Notes under the pieces: generated by a model
What the model was told of the DNA's origin: nothing
The model's database searches: none
Seen by the model: the letters and a program-made list of their open reading frames with translations, nothing else
Shown here: piece by piece, positions 5,643-12,557 of the stretch
Numbering within the stretch: position 1 is the stretch's first letter
Layout: each line of letters starts with the position of its first letter
Made by a program: the position numbers and the translations under genes
DNA from: a virus
Reading direction: 5' to 3' (one strand)
DNA length: 30,861 nucleotides
Virus record (IMG/VR): IMGVR_UViG_3300048597_000148
Span: 1-30,861 of that record

Positions 5643-7294
5643 CCGACCTCAAAGGCCGCAAACTCAGCCCCAAGGCGTTCAAGGACAGCATGGACCAGCT
5701 GCGCGCCTCGATGCGCGCGGCGATCGACGCAAATGTCGACGGCTTCCCCATCGACGAGGCACTGCGTCAGACGCGGCGCAAGACCGTGCTGGCTCCTGAC
5801 GGTTTCCGGTTTTTCTGCGAGACCTATTTCCCCCATTACCTCACCGAGGCTCCGAGCCGGCTGCATCTCCACCTGTTCGAGGATCTGCCGCAGATGCTCC
5901 TCAGCGAGGCTGCGGCAGGGCGCAAGGGGCACCGCCGGCTGAAGATCGCGCCGCGCGGTTCGGCCAAATCGACCATCGCCACGCAGTTGTTCACGCTGTG
6001 GTGCGCGCTGCGCGGCCTCAAGCGCTTCATCATCATCGCCATGGACACCTATGAGCAGGCGGCGCTCATGGTCGAAGCGATCAAGGTGGAGATCGAGAGC
6101 AATCCGCGCCTCGCCTATGACTATCCCGAGTTCACCGGCGCGGGCCGCCGTTGGCGCGAGGGCGAGGTCGTGACGCGCAACCGCGTGATGATGCTGGGCG
6201 CCGGCGCGCGCCAGGCGCTGCGCGGCAAGCGGCATGGGCCGCACCGCCCCGATCTCGTCATCCTCGACGACATCGAGAACGACGTGAACGTCGAAAGCCC
6301 CGCCTATCGCAACAAACTGCAGGGCTGGGTCGAAAAGGCCGTCGCGAAGCTGGGCGCCGCGGATGGCTCGCTCGACATAGTCATGCTCGGCACCGTGCTG
6401 CATTACGATTCGGTTCTGGTGCGGATGTCGCGACAGCCCGGCTGGGAGGCGCGGCACTTCAAGGCGGTGGAGAGTTTCCCCGACCGCATGGATCTCTGGG
6501 ACCGCTGGCAGGAAGTCCTGCTCAACATCGGCGAGGATGACGCCCACGCCTTCTATCTCGCCAACCGCACGGAGATGGACCGGGGCGCGGTGGTCAACTG
6601 GCCACAGGTCGAGACGCTCTATGCGCTGATGGTCGAGCGCGCATCATCCGAAACGGCCTTCATGTCGGAGAAGCAGGGCGAGCCGATCTCCGAGGAAAGT
6701 CCTTTCCGCGCCATCCAGTTCTGGGTGATGAAACAGACGCGCTGGATATTCTTCGGCGCGGTGGACCCCTCTCTGGGAAAGCACGGCGCGAACCGCGACC
6801 CGTCCGCCATCCTGGTCGGCGGGCTGGATCCGGAGACCGGCGTGCTCGATGTGGTCGAGGCGTCGATCGCGCGGCGGCTGCCCGATGTCATCATCTCCGA
6901 CGTGATCGCCATGGCGAAGCGCTGGCAACCGGCGCTCTGGTTTGTCGAGGCGGTGCAGTTCCAGGAGTTCCTGCGCACCGAGATCATGAAGGAGGCGGTG
7001 CGCCAGGAGGTGGCCCTGCCTGCGCTTCCAGTGCTGCCTATCGCCGACAAAAGCCTGCGCATCCAGAGGCTGCAGCCGCCGATGCTCGCCGGTCTCATTC
7101 GCCTGCACCCGTCGCAGACAGCCCTTTTGGAGCAGCTCAGGCAATGGCCCTCGGGCGCTCATGATGACGGGCCGGATTGCCTCGAGATGCTGTGGTCGGG
7201 CGCGGTGACACGCGGCGGGGCGATGGGCGGGGCCGGCGCCGCCATCAGGATGGCCGGGCGCAGCGGCGGAGCAACCGATGGCTGGAGGATGTGA
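5639..7294 (+). CDS. Terminase large subunit (Mu gp28-like)
   Basis: A 551-residue packaging motor. Walker A lies at about residues 104-112 (APRGSAKST), Walker B at about 205-210 (LVILDD, followed by IEND), and the RNase H-like nuclease begins near residue 374 with AVDPSLGK, giving the first catalytic Asp at about 376; ALWFVEAVQFQ is the following nuclease strand. The length fits Mu-type large terminases, which cut headfuls from integrated copies. The end overlaps the portal gene start (TGATG). Confidence 0.93.
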   Translation: MTDLKGRKLSPKAFKDSMDQLRASMRAAIDANVDGFPIDEALRQTRRKTVLAPDGFRFFCETYFPHYLTEAPSRLHLHLFEDLPQMLLSEAAAGRKGHRRLKIAPRGSAKSTIATQLFTLWCALRGLKRFIIIAMDTYEQAALMVEAIKVEIESNPRLAYDYPEFTGAGRRWREGEVVTRNRVMMLGAGARQALRGKRHGPHRPDLVILDDIENDVNVESPAYRNKLQGWVEKAVAKLGAADGSLDIVMLGTVLHYDSVLVRMSRQPGWEARHFKAVESFPDRMDLWDRWQEVLLNIGEDDAHAFYLANRTEMDRGAVVNWPQVETLYALMVERASSETAFMSEKQGEPISEESPFRAIQFWVMKQTRWIFFGAVDPSLGKHGANRDPSAILVGGLDPETGVLDVVEASIARRLPDVIISDVIAMAKRWQPALWFVEAVQFQEFLRTEIMKEAVRQEVALPALPVLPIADKSLRIQRLQPPMLAGLIRLHPSQTALLEQLRQWPSGAHDDGPDCLEMLWSGAVTRGGAMGGAGAAIRMAGRSGGATDGWRM

Positions 7295-8937
7295 TGGCGA
7301 AGACACCGGTTGAAGCCAGTGAGGGTTCCCGCAAAAATTTGCCCGCCGACCAGCGCCAGCTGATCGCGACCGCGCGCAACGACATCACCATTCCGTTCTA
7401 CACCGATGTCCTGCAGCCGCTCGACGAGACGATGCTGCAGCGCGGCGGCGGCAAGGGCGTGGGTCTTTATGCCGAGGTCGAGCGCGACACCCACGCCCAT
7501 GCGGTGCTTGAAAAGCGCAAGCTTTCGCTGATCGGCCGGGAATGGACGATCGAGCCGGCCTCGGATGATCCGCAGGACCAGGCGGGCGCCGAGCTCATCG
7601 AAAGCGTCCTGTCCGCCCTGCCCTTCGACCGGCTGTGCCGCGATCTGCTCGACGCGACCCTTTATGGCTACGCAATCGCCGAGATCGCCTGGCGACGGGA
7701 GGGCAGCGCGATCCTGCCGGAGCGCGTCGTCGCCCATGATCCGCGTCGCTTCGTCTTCGACGCCGAATGGCGCGCCCGTTTGCTGACGCGAGAACAGCCG
7801 GCATGGGGCATCGAATTGCCGGAGCGCAAGTTCATCACCCACCGTTTCGGGGTCAAGGGCAACAATCCCTATGGCCTCGGCCTGGGCTCCAAGCTGTTCT
7901 GGCCCGTGCTGTTCAAGCGCGAGGGCGTCGCGTTCTGGCTGACATTCCTCGAGAAATTCGCCTCTCCGACGCCTGTCGGGAAATACGCGCATGGGACGCT
8001 GCCCGCCGACCAGGACAGGTTGCTCAAATCCCTCCAGGACATGGTCCAGGCCGGTGCCGTGGTCGTGCCGCTCGGCACCGAGCTGACCTATTTGGAGGCG
8101 ACGAGGGCCGGAAACGCCGGCTATGAGCGCTGGTGCGAATACTGGGACAACCAGATGAGCCTGTGCGTGTTCGGCTCGACGCTGGCGACGGACACGCAGG
8201 GACAGGGATCGCGCGCAGCCTCCGAGACCCACAAGGAGGCGGAGGAGCAGATCGTCGACAGCGACGCAGACCTTCTTTCGGACACGCTCCGAGAGACGCT
8301 GTTCCGCTGGATCCTCGACTACAATCTGCCCGCCGCGAAGACGCCGACCTTGCGCCGGAAGCGGATCAAGAACGCGGTGCAGCAGGAACTGCTCCGCCGC
8401 CACCGGATCGCCAATGGCGTCGCGCATCTCAATGCGTTGTTCGACCTAAAGGCGCGGCTGGGTGATCGCGAATTCGCGAACGCCGTGACCGACATGAGCG
8501 ATGCAGGGTTGCTGCCGGAGATGCCGGCCGACGTGCTGGCGCGGATCGCGGCGGCTGCGCCGGGACCAGCCCTGCGCGCGCCCAAGGCCAGTGTCGGCGA
8601 GGCGGGCGACAAGGCGCTTCAGCGCCAGATGCAGTTCGCTGCGGAGAAAACAGACAGCGGCCACGACCATGGCATGTCCGAACTCGCCGACCAGTTGGAG
8701 GACTATGCGCAGCCGGCCATCGATGGCTGGCTCGACGTCATCCGCGCCGAGATCGGACGGGCTCATGCGGAGGGCGAGGATCTGGCGAGCCTGCAATTCC
8801 GCCTGCTCGCGCTCGACCCGGAGCTCACGCTCGATTCCCTCGGCAACGTCATGGCGCCCGCGCTGGCCGTGGCCGAGCTCACGGGACGCGCAGATGTGTT
8901 CGACGCGACGCGCCGGCGCAAGCCGAGGGCGCGATGA
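7294..8937 (+). CDS. Portal protein (DUF935, Mu gp29-like)
   Basis: A 547-residue protein; ATG 7294 overlaps the terminase stop and an upstream in-frame extension has no ribosome site. DUF935 features are clear: the KRKLSLIGREWTIEPASDD region, FDRLCRDLLDATLYGYAIAE, the HRFGVKGNNPYGLGLGSKLF segment and KFASPTPVGKY. Portals form the dodecameric ring at the head vertex through which DNA enters and leaves. The C-terminal 150 residues are helical, as expected for the crown region. The stop overlaps the gpF start. Confidence 0.93.
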   Translation: MAKTPVEASEGSRKNLPADQRQLIATARNDITIPFYTDVLQPLDETMLQRGGGKGVGLYAEVERDTHAHAVLEKRKLSLIGREWTIEPASDDPQDQAGAELIESVLSALPFDRLCRDLLDATLYGYAIAEIAWRREGSAILPERVVAHDPRRFVFDAEWRARLLTREQPAWGIELPERKFITHRFGVKGNNPYGLGLGSKLFWPVLFKREGVAFWLTFLEKFASPTPVGKYAHGTLPADQDRLLKSLQDMVQAGAVVVPLGTELTYLEATRAGNAGYERWCEYWDNQMSLCVFGSTLATDTQGQGSRAASETHKEAEEQIVDSDADLLSDTLRETLFRWILDYNLPAAKTPTLRRKRIKNAVQQELLRRHRIANGVAHLNALFDLKARLGDREFANAVTDMSDAGLLPEMPADVLARIAAAAPGPALRAPKASVGEAGDKALQRQMQFAAEKTDSGHDHGMSELADQLEDYAQPAIDGWLDVIRAEIGRAHAEGEDLASLQFRLLALDPELTLDSLGNVMAPALAVAELTGRADVFDATRRRKPRAR

Positions 8938-10202
8938 ACGCATCCGCGCCGGAGCGAGGTGAGTTCAACGTCCCGTTTCAGGAGGCGATCGATTTCTTTC
9001 GGCAGAAGATCGCCCTGCCTTCGAAGGGCTGGCGCGACATCGACGGGCGCGCGCATGACAGGTCAGCCGTCATCGCCGGCGCGACGAAGGAAGCCCTCAT
9101 AGCCGACATCCTCGGCGAGGTCGCCAAAGGCATCGCAGGAAAGTCCTCGACAGCCGAGTTCGCGCGGCAGTTCGAGGAGATCGTCGGCCGCCATGGCTGG
9201 ACCGGATGGAGAGGGGAAGGCACCGCCAAGGGCCGTGCCTGGCGGGCGAGGGTCATCTACGAGACCAATCTCGCCACCGCCTATGCGGCGGGCCGCTACA
9301 AGCAGATGACGGACCCGGATCTGGTCAAGGTCTACAAATGGTGGCGCTACCGCCATGCCTATCACCGCACGCCGAAGGATCCGCGCGAGCAGCACGTGGC
9401 ATGGGACAAGCTTATTCTCGCCTGGGATGATCCGTGGTGGGATGAGCATTACCCGCCGAATGACTGGTTCTGCTCCTGCGGCGTCGAGACGCTGACGGAC
9501 GACGATCTGGCCGATGACAATCTGACGCCGGGCGTGGCTCCTGATCTGGGTGAGCGCGAGGTGCGCGATCCGAAGACGGGCGAGCTGGTGCGTGTGCCGA
9601 ACGGCGTCGGGTTCGGCTGGGCGCACGCGCCGGGGCAGGATTGGGCGCGTGGGCTGGTGCCGCCTGCCTTGCAGAACCCGCTGCAACCGCTTGGAGAAAC
9701 ATCCCAAAAGGTGACCGGCCTGCCGGTTCCGAACCGGCCGTTCAAATCCGAGCTCATGCCGGCAGGCCTGCCGATGATGGCGTACATCGATGCGTTTCTT
9801 GCGGAATTTGGCGCGACCCGCGACATCGCCCGCATCTGGCGTGATCCGGCCGGACACGCCATCCCCATCGGGTTGGCGCTTTTCGTCAACGACGCCGGCA
9901 ACCTCAAGCTGTCACGCGACGCACGGGCCATCCATGTGCTGCGATATGCGGAGGCGATCCGCGATCCCGACGAAATCTGGATCGATCGGGCGGTTGGCCG
10001 CGACGGCGCACTGCGCATTGTCCGACGTTATCTCAGGTTTTCAGGAGACAGTCCGGAGTTCGTGTCGTTCGCCTGGTCGCAATCGGGATGGGAGGGCGCG
10101 ACGGCGTTCCACCCCACAAGGGGCGAAAACCACAAACCAGATCCGAAATATCTGGAGCGCCAGCGCCGAGGCGCATTGCTGTGGCGGCGCGTCAAAAAAT
10201 GA
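8934..10202 (+). CDS. gpF-like head morphogenesis protein with C-terminal PBECR-type nuclease domain
   Basis: A 422-residue two-part protein. Residues about 40-185 are the SPP1 gp7/Mu gpF minor head domain, with YETNLATAYAAGRYKQM near 109-125 and the PPNDWFCSCG motif at 174-183. A linker follows. Residues about 285-422 look like a PBECR2 domain (phage Barnase-EndoU-ColicinE5/D-RelE-like nuclease): IWRDPAGHAIPIGLALF, HVLRYAEAIRDPDEIW, RIVRRYLRF and the ending YLERQRRGALLWRR. The gpF part joins portal and scaffold early in head assembly. The extra domain could be injected with DNA or act on RNA. Nuclease activity is inferred from the family only. Confidence 0.85.
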   Translation: MNASAPERGEFNVPFQEAIDFFRQKIALPSKGWRDIDGRAHDRSAVIAGATKEALIADILGEVAKGIAGKSSTAEFARQFEEIVGRHGWTGWRGEGTAKGRAWRARVIYETNLATAYAAGRYKQMTDPDLVKVYKWWRYRHAYHRTPKDPREQHVAWDKLILAWDDPWWDEHYPPNDWFCSCGVETLTDDDLADDNLTPGVAPDLGEREVRDPKTGELVRVPNGVGFGWAHAPGQDWARGLVPPALQNPLQPLGETSQKVTGLPVPNRPFKSELMPAGLPMMAYIDAFLAEFGATRDIARIWRDPAGHAIPIGLALFVNDAGNLKLSRDARAIHVLRYAEAIRDPDEIWIDRAVGRDGALRIVRRYLRFSGDSPEFVSFAWSQSGWEGATAFHPTRGENHKPDPKYLERQRRGALLWRRVKK

Positions 10203-10225
10203 GGGCGGCCCTGACCGGCCGCCCT
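10202..10225. terminator. GC-rich hairpin after gpF (terminator-like, no T tract)
   Basis: AGGGCGGCC at 10202-10210 pairs perfectly with GGCCGCCCT at 10217-10225 around a six-base loop. It starts at the last base of the gpF stop codon. No run of T follows, so it may slow or end transcription only partly, or protect the 3' end of the head mRNA. Confidence 0.5.
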
Positions 10226-10308
10226 GACGCCGTCGCAACTGGGATACAGAGGTCAGCTGTGATCACAACGGTCGCGGAATTGTTTAGCACTGGTCTGGGA
10301 AAAACTCA
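10203..10308. promoter_or_regulatory. F-G gap with a 10-bp palindrome
   Basis: This 106-bp gap is unusual in an operon of overlapping genes. After the hairpin it contains TGTGATCACA (10258-10267), a perfect 10-bp palindrome about 40 bases before the gpG start. The DNA between the palindrome and the gene is more AT-rich than its surroundings. I see no good -35/-10 pair. It may hold an activator-dependent promoter or a regulator site. Confidence 0.3.
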
Positions 10309-10881
10309 ATGACGCTCGACATCCGTCTCAAGATCGATGCCGCCGGCATCGCCCGGGCCGAAGCTGTGATGGCCGAGCTGTCCGCAAAGGCGCGCAATCC
10401 CTCGGGCGGTCTGAAAGTGATCGGCGAAGCGCTCCTGAAAGCGCAGCGCAGGCGATTCGAGACAGGCACGGATCCGGATGGCAAGAAATGGGCACCGCTC
10501 AAGCCGTTGACGGTCCTGCTTCGTGGCGCGCGCGGGCCGATCCTGCGCCGCTCGGGCGCGCTGATGAAATCCAGCGCATATCAGGTCAGCGGCAAGACGC
10601 TGCGCGTCGGCGTCAACACGATCTATGCGGCGGCCCAGCAGTTCGGCGCGACGATCGTGCCGAAGAAAGGCAAGATGCTGGCAATCCCTATGGGCGGCGC
10701 GCGCATCAGCCGGCCTCGTGGCGGGCTGGTGGTGGGCAAGGCGACCAGCCGTCATCCCGGCAAGGTAGTGATGGCGCGGCAGGTGACATTGCCGCCGCGT
10801 CCTATGGTGGGCTTCGGTGCGCTGGATGAGGCCGCATCGCGGCGCGCCGTCGCCCAATGGCTGGCTGTCGAGCCGCGTTGA
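10309..10881 (+). CDS. Phage virion morphogenesis protein (Mu gpG / tail completion family)
   Basis: A 190-residue protein beginning at ATG 10309 after a weak GGGAAAAACTCA leader. The family landmarks are visible: an N-terminal helical part, RRFETGTDPDGKKWAPL, a GPILRRSGALMKSSAYQV segment, TIYAAAQQFGATI and the PPRPMVGFGALDE region. In Mu, gpG is needed for head-tail joining or neck assembly. It stands right after gpF as in Mu, but here it is followed by an inserted regulatory region instead of gene I. Confidence 0.88.
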   Translation: MTLDIRLKIDAAGIARAEAVMAELSAKARNPSGGLKVIGEALLKAQRRRFETGTDPDGKKWAPLKPLTVLLRGARGPILRRSGALMKSSAYQVSGKTLRVGVNTIYAAAQQFGATIVPKKGKMLAIPMGGARISRPRGGLVVGKATSRHPGKVVMARQVTLPPRPMVGFGALDEAASRRAVAQWLAVEPR

Positions 10882-11184
10882 CGCGGGGGCTCAGGGGTGC
10901 CGCTGAGGGGCCACGGGCCATCACCCTACCGGACGCATTGTGGATGCTCGCTACGGAGCGTCAGACGGGCGTCAGAATCAAAGCGGCTTGATGGGCTATT
11001 GGCGGATGCCGGCGCGATCGATGATGTGCAGGATTCGCACGATCGAAAACATGCGCAAGCTCATGTAGGCGCAGGCTCCATACCACAACGCAAACAGCGT
11101 CCGGCTGGCGGAGTCGGCCCGCCATAGCCTTTCGGCTAGCCGACGGCGCGCCAACCGACGCTGAAAAAATCTGCATCTGCCCTG
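10882..11184. other. Non-coding or remnant region left of the inserted locus
   Basis: About 300 bp without a rightward gene. On the minus strand a frame ending at TAG 10996-10998 stays open leftwards from about 11189 and reads like protein in its last 40 codons (SRTLFALWYGACAYMSLRMF, then a helical IVRILHIIDRAGIRQ). It has no ATG at a suitable place and no ribosome site, so it may be a remnant. A palindromic stretch around 11108-11145 (GGCTAGCC core) is also present. No RNA gene is recognised. Confidence 0.4.
10996..11154 (-). CDS. Possible 52-residue membrane protein or gene remnant
   Basis: Starting at a TTG (11154), this frame gives 52 residues: a basic arginine-rich N-terminus (LARRRLAERLWRADSASR), a short hydrophobic stretch (TLFALWYGACAYMSL) and an amphipathic end. 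The composition is protein-like, but the start has no Shine-Dalgarno and the frame could be a leftover of a longer gene. It would be divergent from the operator-controlled gene at 11273. Low confidence. Confidence 0.25.
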   Translation of the reverse strand: MARRRLAERLWRADSASRTLFALWYGACAYMSLRMFSIVRILHIIDRAGIRQ

Positions 11185-11216
11185 TTGACACGGATACGCA
11201 AATTGCGTATATATAT
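11185..11216 (+). promoter_or_regulatory. Strong sigma70-like promoter overlapped by a 17-bp palindromic operator
   Basis: A perfect -35 box TTGACA (11185-11190) is followed, after exactly 17 bases, by TATATA (11208-11213). The spacer and the -10 box contain the perfect palindrome ATACGCAAATTGCGTAT (11194-11210; eight-base arms around a central A). A dimeric repressor bound here would block RNA polymerase. The site precedes the two-gene locus 11273-11979, whose second gene encodes a helix-turn-helix protein and is the obvious candidate regulator. Confidence 0.8.
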
Positions 11217-11238
11217 CGCATCAACAAAGGTTGATGCG
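11217..11238 (+). promoter_or_regulatory. 9-bp-arm inverted repeat at the transcript start
   Basis: CGCATCAAC (11217-11225) and GTTGATGCG (11230-11238) are perfect inverted repeats around AAAG. With the -10 box at 11208-11213 the transcript would begin near 11220, so the repeat is either a second operator at +1 or a hairpin at the extreme 5' end of the mRNA, where it could stabilise the message. Confidence 0.6.
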
Positions 11239-11272
11239 GGCGCCTCGCCGGATCAGGGGTGGAGATACGGAC

Positions 11273-11509
11273 ATGACTTATGTGATCGTCGTCAGCCGCG
11301 AGTTTTACGGCCCCGCCACGCGCAAGAGCCTCTACCTCCGCGACGATGGGCAGAGCGCCCGCAAGTTCGCCACGCGCGACGCGGCCAAGGCTTTCATCAG
11401 CGACCTCGATGGCGAGACCTATCACCTCGCCCACAATGAGAGCGGGCGCGCCTCCTACAAGATCGCCCGCATCGACGCCCTGCCCGCCTATCTCGCGGAT
11501 CAGGTCTGA
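11273..11509 (+). CDS. Small protein of unknown function, first gene of the inserted locus
   Basis: A 78-residue protein; ATG 11273 follows GGAG with eight bases between, which rejects the upstream TTG at 11231 lying inside the inverted repeat. The sequence has an N-terminal strand (TYVIVVSREFYG), a central helix (TRDAAKAFISDLDG) and the later YHLAHNESGRASYKIARI. It resembles small alpha/beta proteins carried on alphaproteobacterial phages and plasmids, but I cannot name a family. It is controlled by the promoter/operator at 11185-11216 and separated from the regulator gene by a hairpin. Confidence 0.7.
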   Translation: MTYVIVVSREFYGPATRKSLYLRDDGQSARKFATRDAAKAFISDLDGETYHLAHNESGRASYKIARIDALPAYLADQV

Positions 11510-11515
11510 CCCGGA

Positions 11516-11543
11516 GGGGCGGCGAGAGCCGCCCCACCTTTTT
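11516..11543 (+). terminator. Rho-independent terminator or attenuator inside the two-gene locus
   Basis: GGGGCGGC (11516-11523) pairs with GCCGCCCC (11528-11535) around GAGA, followed by ACC and five T (11539-11543). The Shine-Dalgarno GGAGG of the next gene begins at the next base. Most transcripts should stop here, so the small protein would be made in excess over the helix-turn-helix protein. Confidence 0.72.
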
Positions 11544-11556
11544 GGAGGAAGCAACC

Positions 11557-11979
11557 ATGGACAAGTCGGACAACCGGGCGCGGGTGCGCCTGCGGCCCCT
11601 CGGCGACGACGCCCCGCGCTCGCCGCCCGGATACACACTGCTCGCCGTCATGGACGCCCCGCGCGAAGGGTGGCTGGCGCGTTCGCAGGCCGGCGTCCTG
11701 GTCTGCTACACCGGCCATGGCGTGGCAAGCGTTGACGCACGCAAGGCGCAGGCGGCCTATGAAAAGATGATGGCGGCCCAAGTGATGCGCCCCGACGATC
11801 CAGCGGAACTGGCCGCCGATCTCAAAAGATGGCGGGGAGACATGTCCATCCATGCCGCTGCGGCGGCGCTAGGAGTGTCGGCGCGCACTCTGGAGGGCGT
11901 CGAGCAAGGGCGAGGCTTCGCCCATCCGCGACTGCTGCGCATCGCGATGGCCGTCGTCAAGGTGAGCGAGCGCAAGTGA
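11557..11979 (+). CDS. Helix-turn-helix (Xre-like) protein, likely regulator of the inserted locus
   Basis: A 140-residue protein; ATG 11557 follows GGAGGAAGCAACC. The C-terminal third (about residues 96-137) is a helix-turn-helix: MSIHAAAAALGVSARTLEGV, then EQGRGFAHPRLLRIAMAVV. The first 85 residues are an uncharacterised domain with predicted strands (GYTLLAVMDAP, GVLVCYTGHGV) followed by a helix (ARKAQAAYEKMMAAQ). The gene lies behind a terminator-like hairpin and downstream of a palindromic operator, which suggests autoregulation. It could be the antitoxin-like partner of the preceding small protein, but toxicity of that partner is not shown by the sequence. Confidence 0.72.
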   Translation: MDKSDNRARVRLRPLGDDAPRSPPGYTLLAVMDAPREGWLARSQAGVLVCYTGHGVASVDARKAQAAYEKMMAAQVMRPDDPAELAADLKRWRGDMSIHAAAAALGVSARTLEGVEQGRGFAHPRLLRIAMAVVKVSERK

Positions 11980-12261
11980 TGGCATGGCACGGCGCGCGCG
12001 CTCGTCGACGTCGAGCGGCTCGATGCCTTCTGGCCTGAAATTGCCAGGCTTGTCGTCGCCCTGGATCCGGCACATGTCGCAAATGTAAAGGCCACGCCTG
12101 CGCTGGATGGTCTCCATCCTCAACGCTACGCCATTGCGGGTCTCTTGCCGCCGGTCATGCAGCGCCGCCCTTTCGATCCGGTCAATAGCTTCAGCGATCT
12201 GCGTGGGTTCGTTGCCGATGCGTGAAATCTTGTAGAAACGCGCCGTGAAGTGCCTGTCCAT
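11869..12261 (-). pseudogene. Leftward gene with genuine N-terminus, 3' end lost into the neighbour
   Basis: The minus-strand ATG at 12261 has GGAG nine bases upstream and starts MDRHFTARFYKISRIGNEPT; an ATG at 12270 is too close to that site. About 93 residues read as real protein (helical IAEAIDRIERAALHDRRQE, strand ALRMETIQ, and GLYICDMCRIQG with a CxxC). After LDVDERARRAMP (near 11980) the frame runs antisense into the helix-turn-helix gene and stops only at 11869, so the natural C-terminus has probably been lost by a deletion. The full protein would be 130 residues. Family not recognised. A possible operator lies upstream at 12321-12334. Confidence 0.5.
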
Positions 12262-12320
12262 GCGAGTCATCTCCAGTGATGCGGAGATTGTGCGAGGATT
12301 CGCCGGGCTCAGGATTTAAC

Positions 12321-12352
12321 ATAGGCAATTTGCCCTGTGGAAAAGCCCGGGA
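12321..12352 (-). promoter_or_regulatory. Putative leftward promoter with degenerate operator copy
   Basis: On the plus strand ATAGGCAATTTGCC (12321-12334) matches the operator at 11194-11210 (read on its other strand) at 12 of the first 13 bases, including the whole GCAATTTGC core; the flanking C/G pair is swapped symmetrically. Reading leftward, TTTCCA, an 18-base spacer containing this core, and TTAAAT form a plausible promoter for the gene at 12261. The same regulator may have controlled both genes. Confidence 0.45.
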
Positions 12353-12557
12353 TATGCACAGGTGATCGCTTGTCCAGCGTGAAGGGCAGCATTCGCCAGC
12401 GGGCTTGCCGCACTTCAACTGCCGCGGCAAAAAGAAAAGCGGCGTCTGTCCTTGCGGCCCGCTGTGTGAACGTCGCACCTAACCGCTTCCGGCAAATCCT
12501 TTCAAAGCTCGTCCTGCAATGCCCGCCAAGGGCTGTTCACGCGGAGATGGGGACGAG
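12353..12557. other. Gap before the I gene
   Basis: About 200 bp between the leftward promoter and the protease gene. A short rightward frame (12367-12480) ends in a cysteine-rich stretch (GVCPCGPLCERRT) but has no acceptable start. A late promoter for the I-T module is expected here by analogy with Mu, but no clear -10 box or Mor/C-type site was found. Confidence 0.35.

Noticed and set aside
5378-6547. 389-codon minus-strand frame opposite the DUF1804 and terminase genes
   Set aside because: Antisense shadow; histidine- and arginine-rich composition, while the plus strand has complete terminase motifs.
12367-12480. Rightward frame ending in the cysteine-rich GVCPCGPLCERRT
   Set aside because: No ATG or GTG with a ribosome site in the frame, only 38 codons; the cysteine spacing is suggestive but not enough to call a gene.
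12519-12557. Earlier in-frame ATG for the protease gene
   Set aside because: No Shine-Dalgarno before 12519, and the extra 13 residues do not fit the family start.
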